Assembly: GCA_944323725.1 (NCBI GenBank)
Contig: CALUTP010000015.1
Location: forward strand, 53,585 to 117,584
Direction: 5' to 3'
Source of the DNA: Candidatus Gastranaerophilales bacterium
GTDB lineage: Bacteria > Cyanobacteriota > Vampirovibrionia > Gastranaerophilales > Gastranaerophilaceae
DNA: 64,000 nucleotides
Under the pieces are notes generated by a model. The model had not been told where the DNA came from. It ran no database searches and saw nothing but the letters and a program-made list of their open reading frames with translations. The position numbers were made by a program, and so were the translations under genes. Of the stretch, positions 9,709 to 18,079 are shown piece by piece. Every line of letters begins with the position of its first letter. Position 1 is the first letter of the stretch.

Positions 9709-11142
9709 CTAGTTTAATTCTGTACTTACGAATTTTAAATCAGGATGCCTTGCTGCAAGTGTTTCATCAACTCGTTTTACCGGTGTGTTGTGTGGTGCTG
9801 ATAAAACTATTTCAGGAGTCTTTTCTGCTTCTTTTGCAATTTTTATCATTATTTCAGCAAACTCATCCAATTTTTGTCTGGTTTCTGATTCTGTTGGCTC
9901 AATCATAAGAGCTTCATGTACTATCAACGGGAAATAAACAGTTGGAGGATGTATATTCCCGTCCATAAGCCTTTTAGCTATATTAAGTGTAGATACTCCA
10001 TAATTTTCTTTTTGATATTCGCCTGATAGCACAAATTCATGCATACATGGTTCATTATATGGTAAGTTATAGTATTTCTTAAGTTTTTCTTTCAGATAAT
10101 TTGCATTTAATACAGCATCTTCTGTTGCATTTTTAAGGTTTGTGCCCATCATAAGTATATATGCATATGCTCTTACTAGTACACCAAAATTGCCATAAAA
10201 AGATTTAACTGAACCTATTGAGTTTATTATATTGTAATTTCTATAGTATTTTTCACCATTAAATTCAATTACAGGGGCAGGTAAAAATTGTTTTAGTTCT
10301 TCGACTACCCCAACAGGTCCTGCACCAGGCCCTCCTCCTCCATGAGGAGTTGCAAATGTCTTATGCAAATTGAGGTGTACAACGTCAAAACCCATAAGTT
10401 TTGGATTAGTATAACCCATAATTGCATTAAAATTAGCTCCGTCATAATATAGCAATGAACCATTTTCATGCATTAGTTTTGAAATCTCAAGTACATTTTC
10501 TTCAAAGATACCAAGTGTATTAGGATTGGTCATCATTATTGCTGCGACGTCTTTGTTTAGAACTTCTTTTAGTGCACTAATATCCACTTGACCTTTTTCG
10601 TTTGATTTAACTGATATAATTTCAAATCCGCACATATGAGCGCTTGCTGGGTTTGTGCCATGTGCGCTATCTGGTATAATAACTTTTGTTCTTAAATCAT
10701 TTTTGTGTTCAAAATATTTTTTTATAATCATCATGCCGGTAAGTTCACCATGTGCACCAGCTGCGGGTTGCAATGATATTGCATCCATTCCTGTAATTTT
10801 TTTAAGGGCTTCTTGTAGTTTGTACATAAGTTCAAGGGCGCCTTGAGAATTCTCATCATCCATAAGTGGATGTAGGTTGGTATAACCCTCTAGTGAAGCA
10901 AGGAATTCGTTGACTTTCGGATTATATTTCATTGTACAAGAGCCTAGAGGATAAAAACCTTTTTCTATACAGAAATTACGATCAGAAAGCTCTTTATAAT
11001 GCCGCATTACTTCAAGTTCACCTAATTGTGGTAGTCCGCATTCCGTACGCAAAAAATTCCTTTCTAAAAAGCTCAAATCTTCTTTCTCGTCTGTTAGACA
11101 TATCCCCTCTGAATTATTGCTTTTCTCAAAAATTGTTTTCAT
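9709..11142 (-). CDS. gcvPB: Glycine dehydrogenase (decarboxylating) subunit 2, P-protein beta
   Basis: The protein has 477 residues, as expected for the split form of the glycine-cleavage P-protein. Motifs are GSCTMKYNPKVNEF, AISLQPAAGAHGELTGMMII, PDSAHGTNPASAHMCGFE and the PLP-binding lysine in NLHKTFATPHGGGGPGAGPV. With subunit 1 it decarboxylates glycine and loads the aminomethyl group on lipoyl-GcvH. No gcvPA, gcvT or gcvH is within this window, so this half-enzyme is separated from its partner or acts outside a full cleavage system. It begins 4 bases after the sigma-factor stop, with GGGG about 10 bases before its ATG inside the end of that gene, pointing to co-translation. Confidence 0.95.
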   Translation of the reverse strand: MKTIFEKSNNSEGICLTDEKEDLSFLERNFLRTECGLPQLGELEVMRHYKELSDRNFCIEKGFYPLGSCTMKYNPKVNEFLASLEGYTNLHPLMDDENSQGALELMYKLQEALKKITGMDAISLQPAAGAHGELTGMMIIKKYFEHKNDLRTKVIIPDSAHGTNPASAHMCGFEIISVKSNEKGQVDISALKEVLNKDVAAIMMTNPNTLGIFEENVLEISKLMHENGSLLYYDGANFNAIMGYTNPKLMGFDVVHLNLHKTFATPHGGGGPGAGPVGVVEELKQFLPAPVIEFNGEKYYRNYNIINSIGSVKSFYGNFGVLVRAYAYILMMGTNLKNATEDAVLNANYLKEKLKKYYNLPYNEPCMHEFVLSGEYQKENYGVSTLNIAKRLMDGNIHPPTVYFPLIVHEALMIEPTESETRQKLDEFAEIMIKIAKEAEKTPEIVLSAPHNTPVKRVDETLAARHPDLKFVSTELN

Positions 11143-11146
11143 TATT

Positions 11147-11752
11147 TTAAATTATCCCCTGCTTTTTTAAATCCTTTTTGATTTTGTCGAGTCCTGACTG
11201 AATTATTCTTGAAATTCTTGATTGTGAAATATCAAATTCTTCCGCTATTTCTCGAAGTTTTTTCTCTTTAAAAAATTTATATTCAATAAGTTCTCTCTCT
11301 CGTTTAGGAAGCTTTTTCATAGATTCAAGTATTTGACTTTTTAGTTCAGAAAATTCAATTGCTTCTTCTGGAGTTTTATCTTCAGCTTTTATTTGTGTAG
11401 GTACTTCTGCCTCTTGCATTTCATCAATAGACAATATGGTTTTGTATACTTCACATCGAATTTCTTGATCACCTTCTGCTTCAATGTTTTTTCTGTTCTT
11501 TAGTGAGTACCATTTATATCTGCGTCTGACTTCATTTCTTATTGCCCATTTTATTGCAGTGGATAAATATGTGCTATTATAATTTTCTGGCGAGGTATTT
11601 TTAAATAAGATATATAAAGTGTGGTTTCCAATATTAATAAGTTCAGGTAATTCCACAAGATGGGAAGTCGAAAACTTCTGATATTCAACCTTTGCAATTG
11701 TTTCTACTAAATTTTTATAATCCCGAAGATTAACCTTTTGTCCAGCTGGCAT
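11147..11752 (-). CDS. RNA polymerase sigma factor, sigma-70 family (regions 2 and 4)
   Basis: The protein has 201 residues. Region 2 is recognisable in STYLSTAIKWAIRNEVRRRYKW (aromatic and basic residues of the -10 binding helix). Region 4 is LPKRERELIEYKFFKEKKLR followed by the helix-turn-helix EEFDISQSRISRIIQSGLDK near residues 165-195. Between them is a short acidic linker instead of region 3, so it is a small alternative sigma resembling the FliA/SigB class in size rather than the housekeeping factor. It opens the minus-strand run leading into gcvPB and is divergent from the universal stress protein. No anti-sigma gene is adjacent. No convincing ribosome site precedes its ATG. Confidence 0.85.
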   Translation of the reverse strand: MPAGQKVNLRDYKNLVETIAKVEYQKFSTSHLVELPELINIGNHTLYILFKNTSPENYNSTYLSTAIKWAIRNEVRRRYKWYSLKNRKNIEAEGDQEIRCEVYKTILSIDEMQEAEVPTQIKAEDKTPEEAIEFSELKSQILESMKKLPKRERELIEYKFFKEKKLREIAEEFDISQSRISRIIQSGLDKIKKDLKKQGII

Positions 11753-11880
11753 GACTATAACAAATCCTATTAATAGCGTTTATCCACAATTTCATATTAG
11801 CAGAAAAAAATATAGAATACCAGACAATGTAATTTCTCTTAACATAATTTATCGTTATAAAAAATGTAAGGAGATATAAT

Positions 11881-12738
11881 ATGAGAGTTTTATTTTGTAC
11901 AGATGGTTCTAAAATAAGTTTTAGTGCATTGGATAATTTTTCGCGTTGGGCAAAAAATGATACTGTAATTGATGTTATTAGCGTAATCGATTGGACTTTT
12001 TTACCTAATGGTATTTGCGTAGAAGAGGATGGTTTTGCTTCTTCTTGTGCGAATGTCGCAGATAATATTTTAGATTGTGTTCAAAAGAAAATTGAGGATT
12101 CGCCTTTGAATGTTGGTAATCGCATAAAACAATGTGGAGAAGCTGTTGAAAGTATTTTGGAACAGGTAAAATCTCAAAAATATGATATGATTTTAATGGG
12201 TTCTCATGGTAAAAAAGGCTTGCAAAGCTGGCTCGGTTCTGTATCTAGAGATGTGATTAATAATACGGGTGTTTCTTCTTATATTTCTAAAAATTCAAAC
12301 AATTGTAAAAAAGTACTTTTTGCAACTGATGGAACGGATAATTCCAAATATGCTGTCTCTGAAGCAATTAAGTACTTAAATTTAATTGATAAAGAAATCT
12401 ATGTTTGTATGGTAAGCGAAAATCCAAATTTATTATTTCTTGAAGGTACTTTAGATACCCATTGGCTTCTTGAAATTGAAAAACAGCAAGAACGCTATGC
12501 TACGGCAGTTATTAAAGATGTTAAAGATAAATTGCAGGAATATAATTTAGGAGTTGTTAAAAGTGCACTTTTAACAGGTATTCCTGCTGAAAAGATTATT
12601 GAGTTTGCTCACAATGAAAATATAGATTTAATTGTAATGGGTACTCGTATGAAAAATAATAAAACTGATTATTTTAGGGGTTCTGTAAGTAAAAGAGTTC
12701 TTTCTGTTACTCATAGTGACGTTTTTATTGTGAAGTAA
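11881..12738 (+). CDS. Tandem-domain universal stress protein (UspA family)
   Basis: The protein has 285 residues with a strong ribosome site AAGGAG at 11868-11873. Two UspA domains sit in tandem, residues 1-138 and 142-285, each opening with a beta strand and acidic loop (RVLFCTDGS and KKVLFATDGT). The nucleotide loop of the first is GSHGKKGLQSWLGS, one residue shorter than the usual G-x2-G-x9-G-S. In the second it is GTRMKNNKTDYFRGS, where the second glycine is methionine. ATP binding by the second domain is therefore questionable. USPs act in stress survival, often as ATP-dependent or dimeric switches. It is transcribed away from the sigma-factor operon. Confidence 0.9.
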   Translation: MRVLFCTDGSKISFSALDNFSRWAKNDTVIDVISVIDWTFLPNGICVEEDGFASSCANVADNILDCVQKKIEDSPLNVGNRIKQCGEAVESILEQVKSQKYDMILMGSHGKKGLQSWLGSVSRDVINNTGVSSYISKNSNNCKKVLFATDGTDNSKYAVSEAIKYLNLIDKEIYVCMVSENPNLLFLEGTLDTHWLLEIEKQQERYATAVIKDVKDKLQEYNLGVVKSALLTGIPAEKIIEFAHNENIDLIVMGTRMKNNKTDYFRGSVSKRVLSVTHSDVFIVK

Positions 12739-12749
12739 TAGTTACATTT

Positions 12750-12777
12750 TTGAAAATTTTTATCTATGAAATATAAT
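12750..12777 (+). promoter_or_regulatory. Promoter giving a predicted leaderless mRNA for the ABC permease genes
   Basis: A -35 box TTGAAA (12750-12755) and a consensus -10 box TATAAT (12772-12777) are 16 bases apart. The ATG of the next gene is at 12785, 7 bases beyond the -10 box, where transcription should begin. No Shine-Dalgarno sequence precedes this ATG. Confidence 0.6.
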
Positions 12778-12784
12778 AATTACT

Positions 12785-13657
12785 ATGTTTAAGTATTATG
12801 GGAAATTTATACCTTATCTATTTTTGTTTCCTGCGGGAATAGTACTTTTAATATTCTTTTTTATCCCATTTTTCCAAACTTTTTTATTAAGTTTTCAAGA
12901 TTATTCAACTAGTATATATCATCCAGCTTTGGTCGGGGTTGAAAATTACGTAAAACTGTTCCATAATCCTGTTTTTTATAAGGTATTGTGGAATACTTTT
13001 ATATACTTATTTGTTGCGGTGCCGATTTTAGCTATATTACCTTTGTTTATTGCAATTTTAATTAATCAAAAGATTCGAGGGGTTACTTTATATAAAATAA
13101 TTATTTATTTACCAGTTATTGTTTCAATAGTAGTAGCTGCAATTGCTTTTAAGTGGTTGTATGCAGATCAAGGAATTTTAAATTATATTGCTGCTTCTAT
13201 CGGGGTTAACGCAATCGGTTGGCTGACTGACCCAAATTATGCATTGTATTCAGTTATTCTGGTTACAATATGGAAAGGGATAGGTTATTATATGATAATT
13301 TATCTTGCAGCATTGATGAGTGTCCCTAAAGAATTGTATGAGGCTTGTGATATTGATGGTGCAAATTTTTTAACTAAACACTTAACGGTAACTATTCCTC
13401 ATATAATGCCTACTATTGCTTTAGTCACTACTATAAGTGCTATTTCTGCTATGAAAGTCTTTGCTGAAATTTATGTTATGACTAAGGGAGGCCCTCTTAA
13501 TTCTAGTAAGACAATTGTATATTATATTTATGAAAGAGCTTTTGAAAATCTTGATTTAGGCTATGCTTCAGCTATGGCTGTTGTTCTTTTAGTTATTGTA
13601 ATGGTATTTTCTTTGATAAATATTTTTTGTTTTGAAAGGAATAAGTATCAATTATGA
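12785..13657 (+). CDS. ABC sugar-type transporter permease (MalF/UgpA-like)
   Basis: The protein has 290 residues with six membrane segments. The EAA loop that docks onto the ATPase is visible at PKELYEACDIDGANFLTKHL. The sequence KYYGKFIPYLFLFPAGIVLL at the N-terminus is typical of the CUT1 permease family for di- and oligosaccharides or glycerol-3-phosphate. The start codon lies at the predicted transcription start, and there is no ribosome site. It overlaps the second permease by 4 bases (ATGA). No substrate-binding protein or ATPase gene is adjacent, so the substrate cannot be named. Confidence 0.9.
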   Translation: MFKYYGKFIPYLFLFPAGIVLLIFFFIPFFQTFLLSFQDYSTSIYHPALVGVENYVKLFHNPVFYKVLWNTFIYLFVAVPILAILPLFIAILINQKIRGVTLYKIIIYLPVIVSIVVAAIAFKWLYADQGILNYIAASIGVNAIGWLTDPNYALYSVILVTIWKGIGYYMIIYLAALMSVPKELYEACDIDGANFLTKHLTVTIPHIMPTIALVTTISAISAMKVFAEIYVMTKGGPLNSSKTIVYYIYERAFENLDLGYASAMAVVLLVIVMVFSLINIFCFERNKYQL

Positions 13658-14496
13658 AAAGATTTTTAGAAAAATTTTCAATACACTTTGTTTTGATTGT
13701 TGTGTCATTACTTTCTATATTCCCTTTTATATGGTTAATTTCTACTTCTTTAAAAGGAGCTGGTGAAAATATTTTTGCGTATCCTCCAGATATTATACCT
13801 TCAGATTTTACTTGGGACAATTATACTGGAGTTTGGCAAAAAGTTGATTTTATAGGATATTTTGTTAATAGTATGATTGTAGCTGGAGGAACTGTTATTC
13901 TTAATTTGATTTTGTCTGCTATGGCAGGGTATCCTTTAGCAAGGATGCAATTTAAGGGGAAAAAGATTGTATTTTTCTCAATTCTTGCAACTATAATGAT
14001 TCCTTTTCAGGCTATTATGCTTCCTGTATATCTAATTACTTTAAAGTTGAATCTTGTAGATAGTGTGAATAATTTCGCTGGCTACATTGGTTTAATAATG
14101 CCATTTGCAGTAAGTGCTTTTGGAATTTTCCTTATGCGTCAGGCTTTTTTAGGAATTCCAAAAGAAATGGAAGAGGCTGCTATTGTTGATGGATGCAGTG
14201 TATGGCAATTGTTCACAAAAGTCCTTTTGCCGATGGTGAAACCTTCATTAGCAGTATTGGCTATTTTTACTTTTATAGGTTCTTGGGGCGAATTTTTATG
14301 GCCTAGTATTGTGTTGACTAAGGAAAGTATGTATACTCTGCCAGTTGGGGTGAATAATTTGCAAGGAATGTTCAGTTCAAATTGGAGATTTATTGCTGCA
14401 GGTTCTATTTTAGCTACTATGCCAATAGTTATATTCTTTCTTGCTATGCAAAGATATTTTATTTCTGGTGAAAACGATGGGGCTGTTAAGGGGTAA
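13654..14496 (+). CDS. ABC sugar-type transporter permease (MalG/UgpE-like)
   Basis: The protein has 280 residues and six membrane segments, and is the second half of a heterodimeric CUT1 permease. The EAA loop reads PKEMEEAAIVDGCSVWQLFT and ends LLPMVKP. The N-terminus LLSIFPFIWLISTSLKG and the later GSWGEFLWPSIVL are characteristic. Translation is probably coupled to the upstream permease through the ATGA overlap. The next open frame begins 2 bases after its stop (TAATAATG) but belongs to a broken gene. The complex must recruit an ATPase from elsewhere, as MsmK-type shared ATPases do in other bacteria; that is inference. Confidence 0.9.
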   Translation: MKRFLEKFSIHFVLIVVSLLSIFPFIWLISTSLKGAGENIFAYPPDIIPSDFTWDNYTGVWQKVDFIGYFVNSMIVAGGTVILNLILSAMAGYPLARMQFKGKKIVFFSILATIMIPFQAIMLPVYLITLKLNLVDSVNNFAGYIGLIMPFAVSAFGIFLMRQAFLGIPKEMEEAAIVDGCSVWQLFTKVLLPMVKPSLAVLAIFTFIGSWGEFLWPSIVLTKESMYTLPVGVNNLQGMFSSNWRFIAAGSILATMPIVIFFLAMQRYFISGENDGAVKG

Positions 14497-14498
14497 TA

Positions 14499-15858
14499 AT
14501 GATTAAGATAGAAAATATTTTTTTTATATTTGCTTTAGTTTTTGGTTTTCTGTTTATATTTATCACTCCTCCTTTCCAGTCTGTAGATGAAAATTTTCAT
14601 TTTTATAGAGCTTATGGGATTGCTTCTGGTGATTTTGTGGCAAAGAAAAAGGATTTTTCAGTAGGTTCTTTTTTCGCCTGTTTCAGTTTCTAAACTTACC
14701 CAATCTTATGATAGTATTGTTAAAAACATAAATTCTAAGACGTCTTTAGCTGATATAAAGCAAAATTTTAAAATAAAGTTAGATAAAAATAATAAAACTT
14801 TTACAAATTATCCAAATACAGCTTTATATAGTCCAATTCCATATTTGGCACAAAGTTCGGGTATTTTTATTTGTGATTTATTTAATGCTCCTCCTCTTGT
14901 TTCGTTTTATTTAGGCAGAATTTTTAATTTAATATTGTATATTATTTTAGGTTATTTTTCAATAAAAATAATTCCTATTTTTAAATTAGCAGTATTTTTA
15001 ATTTTGTTAATGCCAATGAATATTTCTCTTGGAGCGTCAATGTAATCTGATGCAACACTAATTACTGCTAGTCTCATTTATATAGGAATTATTTTAAAAT
15101 TTATTGTTACTGATAAAAAATTATCAACTGTCGATCTAATACAGTTATCTTTTTTAACAGTTATTCTTGCCCTTATAAAGCATCATTTTTTCTTATTACC
15201 TCTTATATTATTAATTCCAAAAAAATCTTTTGGGGACAAATATATTCTGAAGCTTTCTTTATTAGTGTTCCCTGCTATTTTTGCCTGTTTAGCTTGGAGC
15301 AAAAATATTTCTGACTTGTATATTCCATTACATGAAGGCGCTGATATGTTTCAGCAGATTGATTTTATTATTCATAACCCAATTAGTTTTTTTGTCATTA
15401 TTGTTAAAACTATTTTTGTAAAAACTTTAAGAATAATTATTACTATGATAGGAGTTCTCGACTGGCAGGATACTAGACTTGATATCTTAACTTATATTTT
15501 CTATCCTATAGCTTTAATTTATGTAGCATTGAATTATTATGATAAAAAAGTTAAACTCTCCAAAATCCAGACTATAATATTAAGTTTAAGTCTTTTAATT
15601 TCTTATTTTATAATTGTGACCTATATGTATTTATCCTGGTCTCCAGTTGGAAGTGGTATTGTTACAGGTCTAAATGGGAAGTATTTTATAACTCTCTTAC
15701 TACCGCTGTTAATATTACTTGCATCTAAAATAAAAACCAGTTTCATACTTAATAATAATTTGATTTTTACTTTTAGTTTTTTTGTGTTATTTTCAGCGGT
15801 AATTTCTTTACTTATAAGATTTTATAATGTTTTCCCAAATCTTTATTATCAAATTTAA
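14499..15858 (+). pseudogene. Broken DUF2142-like membrane protein gene (frameshift and in-frame stop)
   Basis: Three adjoining open stretches read as one protein of about 452 residues. The first frame begins at 14499 (FIFITPPFQSVDENFHFYRA, the DUF2142 entry motif) and shifts by one base in or near the T6 run at 14669-14674. Removing one T continues directly into FSPVSVSKLTQSYDSIV. That frame runs until a TAA at 15043-15045 inside the conserved segment (GASM, stop, SDATLITASLIYIG), then stays open to the stop at 15858. Two independent lesions argue for a true pseudogene rather than one sequencing slip. DUF2142 proteins are polytopic membrane proteins found in glycan loci, with roles still unclear. 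It abuts the permease genes and converges with the TPR gene by 4 bases. Confidence 0.75.
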
Positions 15859-16910
15859 TCTTCATCATCAAGAAAGATATCTTTCGATGTGCAGGTTTGA
15901 AAGTTCTTCAAAATAGCCTTATCTAAATCATCTGATGCTACTAATTTCCCATTTAAATATGTGATTTCAATTTTAGCCTCAGGCCCTTCATTAAACTTTT
16001 CAAGAAGGTATTCAGTTCCGCCTTCTTCTAGCATTACCATTTTTGTTATGTCATTCATTACATCAAATACATATCTTTGACGATTAGAAATTCCATCTTT
16101 AGTTGAGATTAGTGTATTTGCTTTTTCCATCTCGTCATAAGCTTCTTTGTAGTGTTTCATATGTTTTAAAAGAACTGCAAGATTATAATGAGCTTCGTAG
16201 TTCATTGGTGCAAGTTCTATAGCTTTGCAATAAGAAAGTCCTGCGTTGTTATAGTCGCCGTTGAGATGGTAAGCAAGTGCTAGATTATAGCGGGCATCAT
16301 AATCTTTTTTTAAAATTTTTACGGCTTCTTTATAAGCGTTTATTGCTTCCATTAAATAATGCTGCTGATATTGCCAGTCATCATTTAGATAAATAGACTT
16401 TTGTCTGTAAGCTACACCCATATTGTAATAAGCTAGACCAATATTTGTCTTATAACTTCTAAGGTTGCTGAATACAAACGGTATATATACTAATTTACGT
16501 CTTATCCCTAGGATTTCTTTGTATTGATTAATGGCTCCATCAAAGTCTCCTAGTTTTTCTGCTGAAATAATCCCATAATTCATTCGTGCCATAACATAAT
16601 TGGGGTTATATTTTATCGAGTTTTCATAAGCATCTACAGCTGAATAGTAATCTTCAAATGCGACATAGATATTCCCTAGATTTAACCAAGCACCATAATG
16701 CTCTGGGTATAGTCTTAATCCTGTATTATAATAATCAATTGCTTTTTGAAATTTGAGCCTTTTAAGTGCTTTATCCCCTTTGGCTACGTAATACATCCCT
16801 TGTACTTTGTGAATTTGTTTTTTATACCAATCAGGATAAATAAATATTGATGCTATAAATGCAACAATCAGAATGAATGAAAAAAATTTTTTTAATCTTA
16901 TTTTTAGCAC
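15855..16910 (-). CDS. Membrane-anchored TPR protein
   Basis: The protein has 351 residues, starting at GTG with GGAG 8 bases upstream. One N-terminal membrane segment (about residues 9-27) is followed by at least five tetratricopeptide repeats. Examples are ALKRLKFQKAIDYYNTGLRL, the next unit AWLNLGNIYVAFEDYYSAVD, and YDARYNLALAYHLNGDYNNA near residue 205. The topology suggests a soluble periplasmic or cytoplasmic scaffold held at the inner membrane. The last 70 residues contain no repeat and end in acidic DDED. The function is unknown. Confidence 0.8.
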   Translation of the reverse strand: MLKIRLKKFFSFILIVAFIASIFIYPDWYKKQIHKVQGMYYVAKGDKALKRLKFQKAIDYYNTGLRLYPEHYGAWLNLGNIYVAFEDYYSAVDAYENSIKYNPNYVMARMNYGIISAEKLGDFDGAINQYKEILGIRRKLVYIPFVFSNLRSYKTNIGLAYYNMGVAYRQKSIYLNDDWQYQQHYLMEAINAYKEAVKILKKDYDARYNLALAYHLNGDYNNAGLSYCKAIELAPMNYEAHYNLAVLLKHMKHYKEAYDEMEKANTLISTKDGISNRQRYVFDVMNDITKMVMLEEGGTEYLLEKFNEGPEAKIEITYLNGKLVASDDLDKAILKNFQTCTSKDIFLDDED

Positions 16911-17092
16911 GAAAATATCTCCATACTTAAATTATATTATACTTTTTCAATTATTCTTGCAAGTTAATTAGTAAAATTTAATTGTAACGAATTATTAATA
17001 ATTATTACATAAATACTTAAGATTAGCAATTTAAAGAGATAAAAAGTTTTTATATAAGTAAGGTAGGTTAAATTAATTTTGGAGGTTAGGAA

Positions 17093-17920
17093 ATGGCTGG
17101 CGAATCAGTTAGTGGAATATCTGGATATATGCCAATCTGGGGTAACTATCAAAATCAGGTATTGCTTGGTGATATGATGGGATTGGACTCCGGATTTGGA
17201 TTAGGAATGGATACCAGCATTTTCGGCGGATTAAATGGTATGTCTTCTATGATGCCTTTTGGTGGGTGGAATTATGATTCATACTACCAGAATATGGATA
17301 GATATCAGCAATTTATGTATGATAATCAAGTGAGACAGGCTGAACGCTCAAGATTTGCTGATTTAAAAGCTAATGCTCCTATGGAAGGGATTCAGCGTCA
17401 GGCAGAAATTTTACATGAAAAAATTCTGCAAAATGAACAGGAACAGATTATTCCGGCGTTGAAAGCTTATATTGAAAGTATAAAAACTGCATATTCAAAT
17501 TCTGCAGATACTTCTGAACAGCAGTTATTGAATAAAGCGGTAACTTTATATAAGCAAATTTATCAAACAAATTTAACTGATGATATAAGAAAAAATGGGA
17601 ATGGATCATTTGAACAGGGGCTATATCAAACATTATCATTTGGATTAGCTGATAAAAGAACAGCAGAAGAAAATATCTCAGAAATCAATGGTCAGCCGGT
17701 TAGCCGTTGGGAAACTGGTAAAAAATATGTAGGTAATGCAACTGGTGGTGCAATTATTGGTGCAGGTTCAATGTATTTACTATCTTCTTTGAAATATTTC
17801 AAAAATGTATTCAAGAGTAAACCTCTAGTAGCTGCCGGTATTGGTGCAGTTATTGGTGCACTTTCAGCAATGGGGCTAGGTGCTATATCTAATTCAGATA
17901 GCAAGAATAGACTTTCTTAA
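17093..17920 (+). CDS. Lineage-type protein of unknown function with hydrophobic C-terminus
   Basis: The protein has 275 residues with an excellent ribosome site (GGAGG, 7 bases before ATG). Residues 1-60 are rich in G, M, Y and W (GYMPIWGNYQNQ, MMGLDSGFGLGMD), residues 65-180 are helical and charged, and two glycine-rich hydrophobic stretches follow (GGAIIGAGSMYLLSSL and PLVAAGIGAVIGALSAMGLG, about residues 219-265). The glycine pattern recalls channel- or glycine-zipper-like membrane insertion. There is no signal peptide. It stands alone between long flanks and is followed by a strong terminator, so it is probably a well-expressed single-gene unit. I do not recognise the family. Confidence 0.75.
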   Translation: MAGESVSGISGYMPIWGNYQNQVLLGDMMGLDSGFGLGMDTSIFGGLNGMSSMMPFGGWNYDSYYQNMDRYQQFMYDNQVRQAERSRFADLKANAPMEGIQRQAEILHEKILQNEQEQIIPALKAYIESIKTAYSNSADTSEQQLLNKAVTLYKQIYQTNLTDDIRKNGNGSFEQGLYQTLSFGLADKRTAEENISEINGQPVSRWETGKKYVGNATGGAIIGAGSMYLLSSLKYFKNVFKSKPLVAAGIGAVIGALSAMGLGAISNSDSKNRLS

Positions 17921-17956
17921 GTAGTGTGTATATATAAAACTAAAAGGTGTGTGCAG

Positions 17957-17985
17957 GAGGTTGAAAATTCAGCCTCTTTTTTTTT
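17957..17985 (+). terminator. Rho-independent terminator after the 17093-17920 gene
   Basis: The stem GAGGTTG / CAGCCTC (17957-17963 and 17970-17976, one G-U pair) has a 6-base loop AAAATT and is followed directly by nine T. It lies 37 bases past the stop codon. Confidence 0.9.
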
Positions 17986-18038
17986 ATTATTGAAAAAAGA
18001 AGAAAATATGTTATAATAGAATAAATGATGGAATTTAT

Positions 18039-18054
18039 AAGGAGGTTGACTATG
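18039..18054 (+). promoter_or_regulatory. Strong ribosome site and ATG out of frame with the prepilin
   Basis: AAGGAGG at 18039-18045 stands 6 bases before an ATG at 18052-18054. Reading from this ATG gives MGNALIARKN, then the G tract, and stops at TAG 18097-18099. If the tract had 9 G instead of 10, the same ATG would read straight into the prepilin. This is the best translation start in the region. Confidence 0.8.
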
Positions 18055-18079
18055 GGAAACGCACTGATAGCAAGGAAAA

